DNA of 13,211 bases, taken from Candidatus Puniceispirillum sp. (GTDB taxonomy: Bacteria > Pseudomonadota > Alphaproteobacteria > Puniceispirillales > Puniceispirillaceae). The notes below the pieces were generated by a model. It made no database searches. It was not told the origin of the DNA and worked only from the letters and a program-made list of their open reading frames with translations. Position numbers and translations under genes: made by a program. Every line of letters begins with the position of its first letter. The first letter of the stretch is position 1. The stretch covers positions 1 to 13,211 of the forward strand of contig JADHLR010000032.1 in assembly GCA_016780525.1 (NCBI GenBank). Direction: 5' to 3'. Below, in pieces: positions 1 to 6,172 of this stretch.

Positions 1-9
1 TGCTTTTGG

Positions 10-32
10 TTGAAAACTGTTTAGTTTTTCAA
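10..32. repeat. Imperfect AT-rich inverted repeat
   Basis: TTGAAAACT (10-18) faces AGTTTTTCAA (23-32) across a 4-nt loop, with one extra T in the right arm. It could be a weak hairpin at the end of a gene left of the window, or a protein-binding dyad. The stem is AT-rich and only a short mixed T-rich stretch follows, so I do not call it a terminator. Confidence 0.25.
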
Positions 33-51
33 CTCTTTATTTAATCATCTG

Positions 52-68
52 CAGACGCACAGCGTCTG
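52..68. repeat. Perfect 7-bp inverted repeat (hairpin)
   Basis: CAGACGC (52-58) and GCGTCTG (62-68) are exact reverse complements separated by ACA. RNA from either strand could form a stable GC-rich stem with a 3-nt loop. No T-run follows on either strand, so it is not a classical intrinsic terminator. It lies about 105 bp before the transporter gene, at the edge of the window. Confidence 0.45.
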
Positions 69-105
69 GCATGACCGCCAGAGTGGTCACAAGAGTGGCT
101 GCCAG

Positions 106-141
106 TGACGTAGTGACCGGCAATGACTGAGTGACCAGCCA
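106..141. repeat. 18-bp tandem repeat, two units
   Basis: The units are TGACGTAGTGACCGGCAA (106-123) and TGACTGAGTGACCAGCCA (124-141), identical at 14 of 18 positions. Degraded AGTGG/GTGACC-like pieces lie just upstream (82-105), including GGTCAC at 85-90, the inverse of the GTGACC inside each unit. It sits directly before the transporter gene and could be slippage debris or a binding-site cluster. Confidence 0.5.
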
Positions 142-174
142 GTGCTGTGCAGATGAACTGACCATTATCTGTGA

Positions 175-1095
175 ATGGAAACCCGATCTATGCCGCGCCC
201 ACTTGCCCTGCCTCGTTCACTAGTTGGTGTTGCTCTCAGCCTGTTGGCGGTGCTGTTTGGTGTATTGACCGGAATTTTGGTCAAAAAACTCAGTACAGAT
301 GTGACGTTGGTGACGACAATATTTTATCGGTTCCTGTTTTCCCTGCCGATTATATTCATCGTTGCATTAGTGATGCGGGGGCGGGACTGGCTGCATATCC
401 GACAACGCAAAACCATGTGTTTGCGTGTATTTTTTGGCTTTTGCGGCATCATGTTCTGGTTTTTATCGGTTCGCAACATGCCGTTTGGTCTGGCCACAAG
501 CTTGTTTCAAAGCTCGGTCATTTTCATCACATTAATGTCGCCTTTTCTGCTCAATGAAAAAGTTGGGATTTATCGGTGGAGTGCGGTGATTGCCGGTCTG
601 TCCGGGGTGGTTATTATCACCAATCCATTTTCAGGCGCTATGACATTGGCCGCGTTTTTCGGCGTGGGCGCGGCACTGTCCAGCGCGGTTTTGGCAATTT
701 TATTGCGCCGTCTTGGCAAGGGCGATGTGCCGATATCGGTGGCCTGTTGGTATAATGGCAGTGGATTTGTCGCGGCAGGCATTGTTGTGTTGTTGTTTCC
801 CAGTCAATTTGATGCGGTTAGCCAGCCGATATTTTTTGATCTTGTGTGGCTTGGCGTTATTGGAGCCGGGTTGCAAATTGTGTTAACCACGGCCTATCGC
901 TATGCCGACGCGGTGGCGGTGGCGTCAATGCGCTATCTGCAAATGCCGGTCTCAGCGGTGGCGGGATATGTGATCTTTGCTGAAGTGATGACGCCGGTAG
1001 AAATATTTGGCGCGCTGGTGATTATCAGCAGTTGTTTGGTCATTGCCTGGCGCGAATTGATACGGGCAGGTGAAGCGAACCAGCCCGGAATTTAG
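175..1095 (+). CDS. DMT-superfamily (EamA) transporter
   Basis: This is a 306-residue inner-membrane protein of the drug/metabolite transporter superfamily. About ten hydrophobic segments are visible in the usual two-times-five EamA layout. The first begins near residue 15, and the second half starts around residue 155 after the short polar loop near NEKVGIYRW. The YRxxDAVAVASMRYLQMP stretch near residue 240 is typical of late EamA helices. The length is normal for the family. The substrate (metabolite, amino acid or drug export) cannot be read from sequence. ATG 175 has no clear ribosome site. ATG 190 (five codons in) has GGAA at 178-181 at good spacing and may be the true start. The gene stands alone, followed by a repeat-bearing spacer. 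The family call is secure and the substrate unknown. Confidence 0.9.
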   Translation: METRSMPRPLALPRSLVGVALSLLAVLFGVLTGILVKKLSTDVTLVTTIFYRFLFSLPIIFIVALVMRGRDWLHIRQRKTMCLRVFFGFCGIMFWFLSVRNMPFGLATSLFQSSVIFITLMSPFLLNEKVGIYRWSAVIAGLSGVVIITNPFSGAMTLAAFFGVGAALSSAVLAILLRRLGKGDVPISVACWYNGSGFVAAGIVVLLFPSQFDAVSQPIFFDLVWLGVIGAGLQIVLTTAYRYADAVAVASMRYLQMPVSAVAGYVIFAEVMTPVEIFGALVIISSCLVIAWRELIRAGEANQPGI

Positions 1096-1115
1096 ATGCA
1101 AGCTGTTTTGGTGTT

Positions 1116-1160
1116 AATCGACTCTTCAATAATCGACTCGGCAATAATCGTTTCGGCAAT
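1116..1160. repeat. 15-bp tandem repeat, three units
   Basis: The units are AATCGACTCTTCAAT (1116-1130), AATCGACTCGGCAAT (1131-1145) and AATCGTTTCGGCAAT (1146-1160). Neighbouring units differ at two positions each. Read in another phase, each unit starts with CAAT (1127, 1142, 1157), and a decayed fourth unit may extend to 1171. It lies in the 138-bp spacer between the transporter and the unknown gene at 1234. Confidence 0.75.
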
Positions 1161-1233
1161 CTTGCTAACCGCCAGTTAATCTCTATAACCAAAGCAAGGC
1201 GACGACACAGCGGTAAGACAAAGGCAGTATATT

Positions 1234-1752
1234 ATGAGCGAAATTATCATTCGGATTATGGGCGAAACTGATATTGTGGACGTCACCATGCAAGCAGACG
1301 CGACCGCCACCAGCCCGCTGCTCGACGGTTATGACGAAGCCGACAGAATCAACCTGCTGGGCCATTGGATGGATCAGGGGCGCGGCGCGGCACTTGCCGA
1401 AGATGCCCAGCATTTTGCTGCCATGACGATCATTGCCAGCGCATTTATCGCACAGCAGCCGCTGTATAAATCGCTTGGTAGTGGTGCTAATTTTATGTTG
1501 CTGACTTTGCTCAGAGAAAAATGGCCGGTCGGATCAAAAGCCAAATTTAAAATTCAGGCTGACCAGGTAGGGGCTGCGCACACCTATCTGGCGGTGCCGT
1601 GCGGTGCTGTCAAAATTGATGATCTGGCCGACCAGAATAGCCGGAAAGACGCCGAAACACAGCAGCTGGCGGCGACGCTGGCATTTTACAAGGCAAACCG
1701 CAAACGCTTCGCCAACAGCAGCGCGGTGCATGGGCTGATCAAGCAGAATTAA
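1234..1752 (+). CDS. Unrecognised 172-residue protein
   Basis: I do not recognise this family. The protein appears soluble, with no signal peptide or long hydrophobic helix. It starts with a strand-like MSEIIIRIMGETDIVDVTM, then a region rich in Asp/Ala (about residues 20-65). A helical Ala/Ile-rich stretch (AAMTIIASAFIAQQ, about 62-75) follows, then a basic stretch (REKWPVGSKAKFKIQ). A mixed tail with ETQQLAATLAFYKANRKRF (about 142-160) ends it. ATG 1234 is preceded by AAAGG (1220-1224) at about 9-nt spacing, which supports the start. The stop (1750-1752) overlaps the stop of the convergent acetoacetyl-CoA synthetase gene. Codon use resembles the neighbours, so it is probably real and resident rather than recently acquired. 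No function is proposed. Confidence 0.75.
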   Translation: MSEIIIRIMGETDIVDVTMQADATATSPLLDGYDEADRINLLGHWMDQGRGAALAEDAQHFAAMTIIASAFIAQQPLYKSLGSGANFMLLTLLREKWPVGSKAKFKIQADQVGAAHTYLAVPCGAVKIDDLADQNSRKDAETQQLAATLAFYKANRKRFANSSAVHGLIKQN

Positions 1753-3725
1753 CGCTGTAATTCAGGCAGATTCTTAAAGAATCCAAGCGATTCTGCATTT
1801 GCCAGCGCTTCGGTGTTTTTCACCGGGCGCTGATGTATGATGTCGCGCACTGTCAGTTCAGTGATTTTGCCAGACCGGGTGCGCGGAATATCGGGCACCG
1901 CGATGATCACCGCCGGAACATGGCGCGGGGTAGCACCGCGGCGAATGCTGGTTGCGATCCGGGTTTTTAAATTGTCATCAAGAACAACACCGTCCGCCAT
2001 TCTGACAAACAGAATCACGCGCACATCATCCTGCCAGTTCTGGCCAATCACAAGCGCCTCGATAATGTCGTCAAAGGCTTCGACCTGACGATAGATTTCA
2101 GCGGTGCCGATGCGCACGCCGCCTGGGTTCAATGTCGCATCAGACCGGCCATGAATAATGGTGCCGCCGTTTTGCGTCAGGGTGGCCCAGTCACCATGCC
2201 GCCAGACATGCGCAAAATGCTCAAAATAGGCAGATTTATAGGCGGTGCCGTCGGGATCATTCCAGAATTTTACCGGCATTGCGGGAAAGGGCGCGGTGCA
2301 GCATAACTCGCCCTCTTGTCCGATAATGCTGTTGCCGTTCTCATCGAGAACATCGGTTTTCATCGCCAGACCACGGGTCTGGATCTGGCCAGCGAAAACC
2401 GGCTGAACCGGGCAGCCAAGAGCAAAACAAGACACAATATCGGTGCCACCCGAAATGGAACAGAGCTGAACATCTGGTTTGATGGCGTCATAGACAAAGG
2501 CAAATCCGTCAGACGATAATGGTGATCCGGTCGATAAAATGCTGTGCAACGCCGGCAGCTCAACATGCTGTGCCGGCCGATACCCGCTGTTTTTGATGGC
2601 GTCGATATATTTCGCCGAGGTGCCGAATATGTTGATCTGTTCGCTTTCTGCCAACTGCCACAAACGATACGGGCCGGGGAATGCCGGATTGCCCTCATAC
2701 AGCACGATGCGCGCCTGTGATGCCAGCCCGGACACCAGCCAGTTCCACATCATCCACCCACAGGTGGTAAAATAAAACAGCGTATCGCCAGCCCGTAGAT
2801 TGGTATGCAGCCGGTGCTCTTTTATATGCTGGATCAAGGTGCCGCCAATGCCGTGAACAATACATTTTGGTGCGCCAGTGGTGCCGCTCGAATACAGGAT
2901 ATAAAGCGGTGCGTTAAATGGCATCCGCCGAAAGCTGGTGATCGGGGTGGCATTTTCGATGGCCTGATCAAAACGCACGGCGTGGGGCAATTGGCTGCAA
3001 TCGGGATCTGGCGTCAAATAGGGAATAACCAAAACCGACCGGACAGTCGGTAACTGTTCAACCAGCGCTGTCACCACATCCATACGGCTGATGCGTTTTC
3101 CGGCATAAAGATATCCATCACATGCCAACAGAATTTTTGGTTCGATCTGACCAAATCTGTCAGACACCCCCTGCAGGCCAAAATCTGGCGAGCAGCTGGA
3201 AAACACCGCACCAAGACTGGCTGTTGCCAGCATCGTTATCACAGCTTCAACACTGTTCGGCGTATAGGCGGCAACGCGATCACCCGGCACCACGCCCTGT
3301 TCCTCAAGCCAGCCAGCAAGTGCCCATACTTTTTGTTTTAATTCAGCGCGGGTCAGACGGGTCACCCGGCCATCCTCACAATGCGCGCAAATTGCCGGAC
3401 GTTGATCAGCATTCACCAGCAGGTTTTCGGCAAAATTTATGCGCGCATCCGGGAAAAATTCGGCGCCCGGCATTTTGTCCGGGGCGACCAAAATGCGATC
3501 GCCTTTATCGCCAATAATACCGTGCCAATCCCACAAAAGATCCCAAAAATCCGCCGTATGGTCGATCGACCACTGCCAAAGCGATTGAAAATCCTGCTGC
3601 CAGTCAAATTGTGTTTTTTCGTGAACAAATGACGCAAAATCAGTCACTTCTGCATTGTCTATCTGTGTCTGGCTGGGTTTCCATAGACAGGTGCCAGATA
3701 CTGTAAGCGAGGGAAACAAACTCAT
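1749..3725 (-). CDS. aacS: Acetoacetyl-CoA synthetase (acetoacetate--CoA ligase)
   Basis: This ANL-superfamily adenylate-forming enzyme activates acetoacetate with ATP and CoA to acetoacetyl-CoA in the cytosol. It links ketone-body or polyhydroxybutyrate breakdown to thiolase and acetyl-CoA. At 658 residues it has the length of acetoacetyl-CoA synthetases. The N-terminal domain is acetyl-CoA-synthetase-like (SLWQWSIDHTADFWDLLWDW near 48-67; PGAEFFPDARINFAENLL near 86-103). The ATP P-loop is SSGTTGAPK at 279-287, followed by TTCGWMMWNW. The GDW...GRSDATLNPGGVRIG stretch carries the hinge. PRTRSGKITEL supplies the catalytic lysine at about K620. No PHB or ketone-body gene adjoins it, so it is an orphan copy. 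It diverges from the gene at 4087 and converges on the gene at 1234. A related acyl-CoA ligase specificity is possible but less likely. Confidence 0.92.
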   Translation of the reverse strand: MSLFPSLTVSGTCLWKPSQTQIDNAEVTDFASFVHEKTQFDWQQDFQSLWQWSIDHTADFWDLLWDWHGIIGDKGDRILVAPDKMPGAEFFPDARINFAENLLVNADQRPAICAHCEDGRVTRLTRAELKQKVWALAGWLEEQGVVPGDRVAAYTPNSVEAVITMLATASLGAVFSSCSPDFGLQGVSDRFGQIEPKILLACDGYLYAGKRISRMDVVTALVEQLPTVRSVLVIPYLTPDPDCSQLPHAVRFDQAIENATPITSFRRMPFNAPLYILYSSGTTGAPKCIVHGIGGTLIQHIKEHRLHTNLRAGDTLFYFTTCGWMMWNWLVSGLASQARIVLYEGNPAFPGPYRLWQLAESEQINIFGTSAKYIDAIKNSGYRPAQHVELPALHSILSTGSPLSSDGFAFVYDAIKPDVQLCSISGGTDIVSCFALGCPVQPVFAGQIQTRGLAMKTDVLDENGNSIIGQEGELCCTAPFPAMPVKFWNDPDGTAYKSAYFEHFAHVWRHGDWATLTQNGGTIIHGRSDATLNPGGVRIGTAEIYRQVEAFDDIIEALVIGQNWQDDVRVILFVRMADGVVLDDNLKTRIATSIRRGATPRHVPAVIIAVPDIPRTRSGKITELTVRDIIHQRPVKNTEALANAESLGFFKNLPELQR

Positions 3726-3759
3726 AATATTCTGGCTCTTATTGGTTTGAACATGATGA

Positions 3760-3804
3760 CAATCCGTATGACCGCAATCCGCATGACCGCAATCCGTATG
3801 ATGA
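3760..3804. repeat. 15-bp tandem repeat, three units
   Basis: The units are CAATCCGTATGACCG (3760-3774), CAATCCGCATGACCG (3775-3789) and CAATCCGTATGATGA (3790-3804). The first two differ by one base and the third diverges only in its last three. They lie in the 5' leader of aacS, starting 35 bp upstream of its ATG. They share the 15-bp period and CAAT core of the array at 1116-1160. Confidence 0.8.
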
Positions 3805-3835
3805 CGCCCGGATGGGCTGTGCAGACCACTCTATC

Positions 3836-3865
3836 GCCCAATCAGCCATCGCGCAATCAGGCAGC
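3836..3865. repeat. 15-bp tandem repeat, two units
   Basis: GCCCAATCAGCCATC (3836-3850) and GCGCAATCAGGCAGC (3851-3865) match at 12 of 15 positions, again with a CAATC core. It lies about 30 bp from the array at 3760-3804 and has the same period, so the two may be pieces of one older array. Confidence 0.5.
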
Positions 3866-3929
3866 CCAAGCAAACCGGTCAAAAGGATTATTTTTCTGCA
3901 CAATAGCAAGCGCCACCGCAATTTGATAA

Positions 3930-3962
3930 TTGTTAATAAATGGTTAATTTGTGGTAAATTGA
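3930..3962. repeat. AT-rich 11-bp quasi-repeats, three units
   Basis: TTGTTAATAAA (3930-3940), TGGTTAATTTG (3941-3951) and TGGTAAATTGA (3952-3962) follow each other at 11-bp intervals, matching at 7-8 of 11 positions. Spacing near one helical turn would place similar sequence on one DNA face, as in regulator-binding iterons. AT-richness makes chance similarity fairly easy. Confidence 0.35.
3933..3947. promoter_or_regulatory. CtrA-type binding box (TTAA-N7-TTAA)
   Basis: TTAATAAATGGTTAA matches the full CtrA consensus TTAA-N7-TTAA exactly. Its reverse strand begins TTAACCAT, the preferred CtrA half-site. CtrA is the alphaproteobacterial response regulator that controls cell-cycle, motility and envelope genes. 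The box lies 154 bp before ATG 4087 (50 bp before TTG 3997) and 208 bp before the aacS start, so it could act on either gene. It abuts the possible aacS -35 hexamer. Binding is inferred from the motif only. Confidence 0.4.
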
Positions 3963-4086
3963 CCGTCAAAAGGCATCATGTGCGCATTGTTTTCCGTTGG
4001 AAAAAAACCGCAATAAACTGGGATTTTATCGCGGTATTTTGTCCGGTTTTACGTGCATCCATGCCAGCGATGAGGCGAAAAATAAG

Positions 4087-4542
4087 ATGGATCAGGCGGC
4101 AAAAACACATATTCGGAATGTGATGGCAAATTTGGCTGAAACGCGACCAGAGGTGCTGGATTACCCGATCGAGGAAATTGCCGCCAGCCGCTGGATGAGC
4201 GGCAGCTATGACAATTTTATCGTGCAGTGTGAATTATTGCATCACCGCAATGAAGCGGTGCTTTACAGCTGTTTGGCACGGGACGGCAGTGGCCCGTTAA
4301 AAACGCCTTTTTTGACGGTGCTGATGCTTGAAGATACATTCGCCTTTGCGCAGACTCCTTTTGGTATTTGTTCGGGTGCGGCGACCGTCACCCTGTTTAA
4401 ATTTGTTGATCTGACGAATATGACGGCCGCGCGGATGGCGTTAATCATTGCGAATTTTACCAATTTGAATGCGGTTATCTTTGGCGACTATCTCGATCAT
4501 GCTGTGCCAGATGCGTTTTACCAGCATATTGATGTTGTGTAG
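4087..4542 (+). CDS. Unrecognised protein of about 151 residues
   Basis: I cannot assign a family. From ATG 4087 the protein has 151 residues. A charged helical start (MDQAAKTHIRNVMANLAE) is followed by a mixed alpha/beta body with YDNFIVQCELLHH, EAVLYSCLA and TPFLTVLMLEDTFAFAQ. A hydrophobic Ala-rich stretch (TAARMALIIANF, about 114-125) precedes the tail HAVPDAFYQHIDVV. There is no signal peptide or convincing membrane helix. GAGG at about 4074-4077 precedes ATG 4087. The frame stays open to a TTG at 3997 (181 residues), but those extra residues look less protein-like. The strand-rich centre suggests a small globular sensory or binding fold, which is only an impression. An upstream CtrA-type box is the only functional hint. 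Confidence 0.7.
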   Translation: MDQAAKTHIRNVMANLAETRPEVLDYPIEEIAASRWMSGSYDNFIVQCELLHHRNEAVLYSCLARDGSGPLKTPFLTVLMLEDTFAFAQTPFGICSGAATVTLFKFVDLTNMTAARMALIIANFTNLNAVIFGDYLDHAVPDAFYQHIDVV

Positions 4543-4632
4543 CGCGCACTCATTCGGCCGGATTTTGCAAAACCAGCTTGAACTCATCTGCTGACTGCGC
4601 CACAAAAGGGGATGCCGTGTAGACGCGGTACG

Positions 4633-4658
4633 AACCTGAATAACAAACCCGAATAATG
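4633..4658. repeat. 13-bp tandem duplication at the glutathione reductase start
   Basis: AACCTGAATAACA (4633-4645) and AACCCGAATAATG (4646-4658) match at 10 of 13 positions. The second unit ends in the ATG at 4656, where the first unit has ACA, so that upstream ATG may be a by-product of the duplication. Confidence 0.4.
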
Positions 4659-4667
4659 GTGTTGGCG

Positions 4668-6038
4668 ATGACACAAACTGGCGCAAGCTACGATTATGAC
4701 CTTATTGTTATCGGTGCCGGATCTGGCGGCGTGCGGGCTGGGCGTATTGCTGCCGGGCATGGCGCGCGGGTGGCAGTGATCGAGGGTGATCGGCCGGGCG
4801 GGACATGTGTCATTCGCGGCTGTGTCCCGAAAAAGCTGTTGATGTACGGCTCTGCCTTTTCATCTGATGTTGAGGATGCGCGGGGGTTCGGCTGGCAGAT
4901 AGAGGCGATGCCGCGGCATGATTGGCCGGCGCTAATCGCGGCCAAGGATGCCGAGCTTGAGCGGCTGGAAGGGATTTATCGTGCGCTGTTGAAAAATGCC
5001 GGCGCGACGCTGATTTCCGGCTGGGCGCAGGTCTGCGGCCCGCATGAGGTCAGCGTCAATGACACCGTCTACAGCGCCGCTAAAATTTTGGTGGCGGTTG
5101 GCGGCGTCCCGCAAATTGTTGATGCGCCGGGGCTTGTCGAGCATGCGATTAGCTCAAACGAAGCGCTTGATCTTAAACAATTTCCCAAAGATATTCTGGT
5201 CTATGGCAGCGGCTATATTGCATTGGAATTCGCCGGTATTTTCAATGGCTTTGGTGCCAGAACGCATCTTGTTTACCGCGGTGATCTGCCATTGCGTGGG
5301 TTTGACGAGGATATCCGGGAACAGATGGCGGTGGCGCTGGCAGAACGCGGTATTATCCTGCATAGCGGCTGTACCATTGCCGAGGTCACGGCAGATGGTG
5401 TGCGTAAACAGGTGCGCCTAAGTTCTGGCGCAAGCCTGAGCGTTGATGCGGTCATGGCGGCCACCGGGCGGCGGCCAAATACCGCTGGTTTGGGGCTGCA
5501 AGAGCTTGGCGTTGAATTGGGGCGGCATGGTGAAGTTGTCGTTGATGCGGAATCGCGAACCTCGGTGCCAAGTATTTTTGCCATCGGCGATGTCACCAAC
5601 AGGATCAATTTAACGCCGGTTGCGATTGCCGAAGGCCATGCCTTTGCCGATAGCGAGTTTGGCGGCAATCGGCGTGTTGCTGATCATAAAAATGTGGCGT
5701 CGGCGGTGTTCAGCCAGCCGCCTGTTGCCTCGGTTGGCATGACCGAAACCGAAGCGCAGGCCGCATGCGCCGCGGTCACTGTCTTTACCAGCGGGTTTCG
5801 GGCGATGAAGAACACGATCTCGGGCCGCGGCGAAAAGACCTTTATGAAACTGATTGTTAACGCCGACACTGACCAGGTGCTTGGCGCGCATATGATGGGG
5901 CCGGATTGCGGCGAAATCATGCAAGGCATTGCGGTGGCAATTAAGGCCGGAGCCAGAAAAGCCGACTTTGACGCGACCATTGGCATTCACCCCACGGCGG
6001 CTGAAGAATTTGTCACAATGCGCACACCGCGATCATGA
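4668..6038 (+). CDS. gor: Glutathione-disulfide reductase
   Basis: This cytosolic FAD flavoenzyme reduces glutathione disulfide with NADPH to maintain the thiol pool. From ATG 4668 it has 456 residues, normal for the family. In order: the FAD Rossmann motif GAGSGG (about 17-22); the redox-active disulfide in GGTCVIRGCVPKK (C47 and C52); the NADPH-binding VYGSGYIALEFAG near 185-197; the second FAD motif FAIGDVTNR near 308; and the interface HPTAAEE with the catalytic H441/E446 pair. CVIRGC rather than CVNVGC, together with LRGFD, marks the plant/cyanobacterial/alphaproteobacterial subgroup and argues against dihydrolipoamide dehydrogenase. ATG 4656 would add four residues. I prefer 4668 because GGTG (4658-4661) is suitably spaced and 4656 lies in a small duplication. 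It is the first of six co-directional genes. Confidence 0.93.
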   Translation: MTQTGASYDYDLIVIGAGSGGVRAGRIAAGHGARVAVIEGDRPGGTCVIRGCVPKKLLMYGSAFSSDVEDARGFGWQIEAMPRHDWPALIAAKDAELERLEGIYRALLKNAGATLISGWAQVCGPHEVSVNDTVYSAAKILVAVGGVPQIVDAPGLVEHAISSNEALDLKQFPKDILVYGSGYIALEFAGIFNGFGARTHLVYRGDLPLRGFDEDIREQMAVALAERGIILHSGCTIAEVTADGVRKQVRLSSGASLSVDAVMAATGRRPNTAGLGLQELGVELGRHGEVVVDAESRTSVPSIFAIGDVTNRINLTPVAIAEGHAFADSEFGGNRRVADHKNVASAVFSQPPVASVGMTETEAQAACAAVTVFTSGFRAMKNTISGRGEKTFMKLIVNADTDQVLGAHMMGPDCGEIMQGIAVAIKAGARKADFDATIGIHPTAAEEFVTMRTPRS

Positions 6039-6042
6039 CTGG

Positions 6043-6062
6043 CGGCTGATCTGCTGCAGCCG
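6043..6062. repeat. 6-bp hairpin after the glutathione reductase stop
   Basis: CGGCTG (6043-6048) and CAGCCG (6057-6062) form a perfect 6-bp stem with an 8-nt loop, four bases after the stop of the preceding gene. What follows is A-rich, not T-rich, so it is not an intrinsic terminator. It may protect the 3' end or lie in the leader of the DAHP synthase gene. Confidence 0.3.
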
Positions 6063-6157
6063 ACCAAAAATGCTTGAAAAATAACGGCAGATCCGCGATA
6101 TTACCGAAGTTTTACACGAGAGTTTCATACGCTCCGCTTGGTGGCGGCGCGATGAAC

Positions 6158-6163
6158 AAAGGA
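6158..6163 (+). promoter_or_regulatory. Ribosome binding site fixing the DAHP synthase start
   Basis: AAAGGA lies 9 nt before ATG 6173. ATG 6152 and TTG 6074 have no comparable site in the same frame, which favours 6173 as the start. Confidence 0.5.
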
Positions 6164-6172
6164 TCAGTCCCA

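Larger units (their letters stand above)
3726..4086. promoter_or_regulatory. Divergent control region between aacS and the gene at 4087
   Basis: This 361-bp spacer must carry the promoters for both flanking genes. From left to right it holds two 15-bp repeat arrays (3760-3804 and 3836-3868), then an AT-rich core (about 3921-3970) with a CtrA-type box. A possible leftward sigma70 pair for aacS is TTATCA (3929-3924) and TATTGT (3905-3900) with an 18-bp spacer. A small dyad, TTGAC-C-GTCAA, lies at 3959-3969. I see no riboswitch or terminator. If the right-hand gene starts at TTG 3997, the spacer shrinks to 271 bp. Confidence 0.5.

Noticed and set aside
52..68. 7-bp hairpin as a terminator for a gene left of the window
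   Set aside because: Neither strand has a T-run after the stem, and the upstream gene is not visible.
171..557. Rightward 128-codon frame overlapping the transporter
   Set aside because: The overlapping frame encodes clear EamA helices. This one has no coherent hydrophobic pattern and is a frame-shifted shadow.
1165..1179. Second CtrA-like site, CTAACCGCCAGTTAA, before the gene at 1234
   Set aside because: One of eight fixed bases is wrong. Several one-mismatch matches are expected by chance in a window this size, so it is not evidence alone.
3122..3517. Rightward 131-codon frame inside aacS
   Set aside because: It is antisense to conserved acyl-CoA ligase sequence, with no ribosome site or known motif.
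3739..3969. Leftward 76-codon frame ending 13 bp before aacS, with a signal-peptide-like stretch and repeated YGLRS
   Set aside because: It needs a TTG start, spans the likely promoter and CtrA-type box, and its repeated residues follow from the 15-bp DNA repeats. It is more likely spacer than gene.
5610..5990. Long leftward open frame inside glutathione reductase
   Set aside because: It lies antisense to a gene with all catalytic motifs and has low-complexity, non-family composition: a shadow frame.
6039..6172. Attenuator or leader peptide for aromatic amino acids before DAHP synthase
   Set aside because: I saw no short frame rich in Trp, Phe or Tyr codons and no terminator/antiterminator pair, only one small hairpin.
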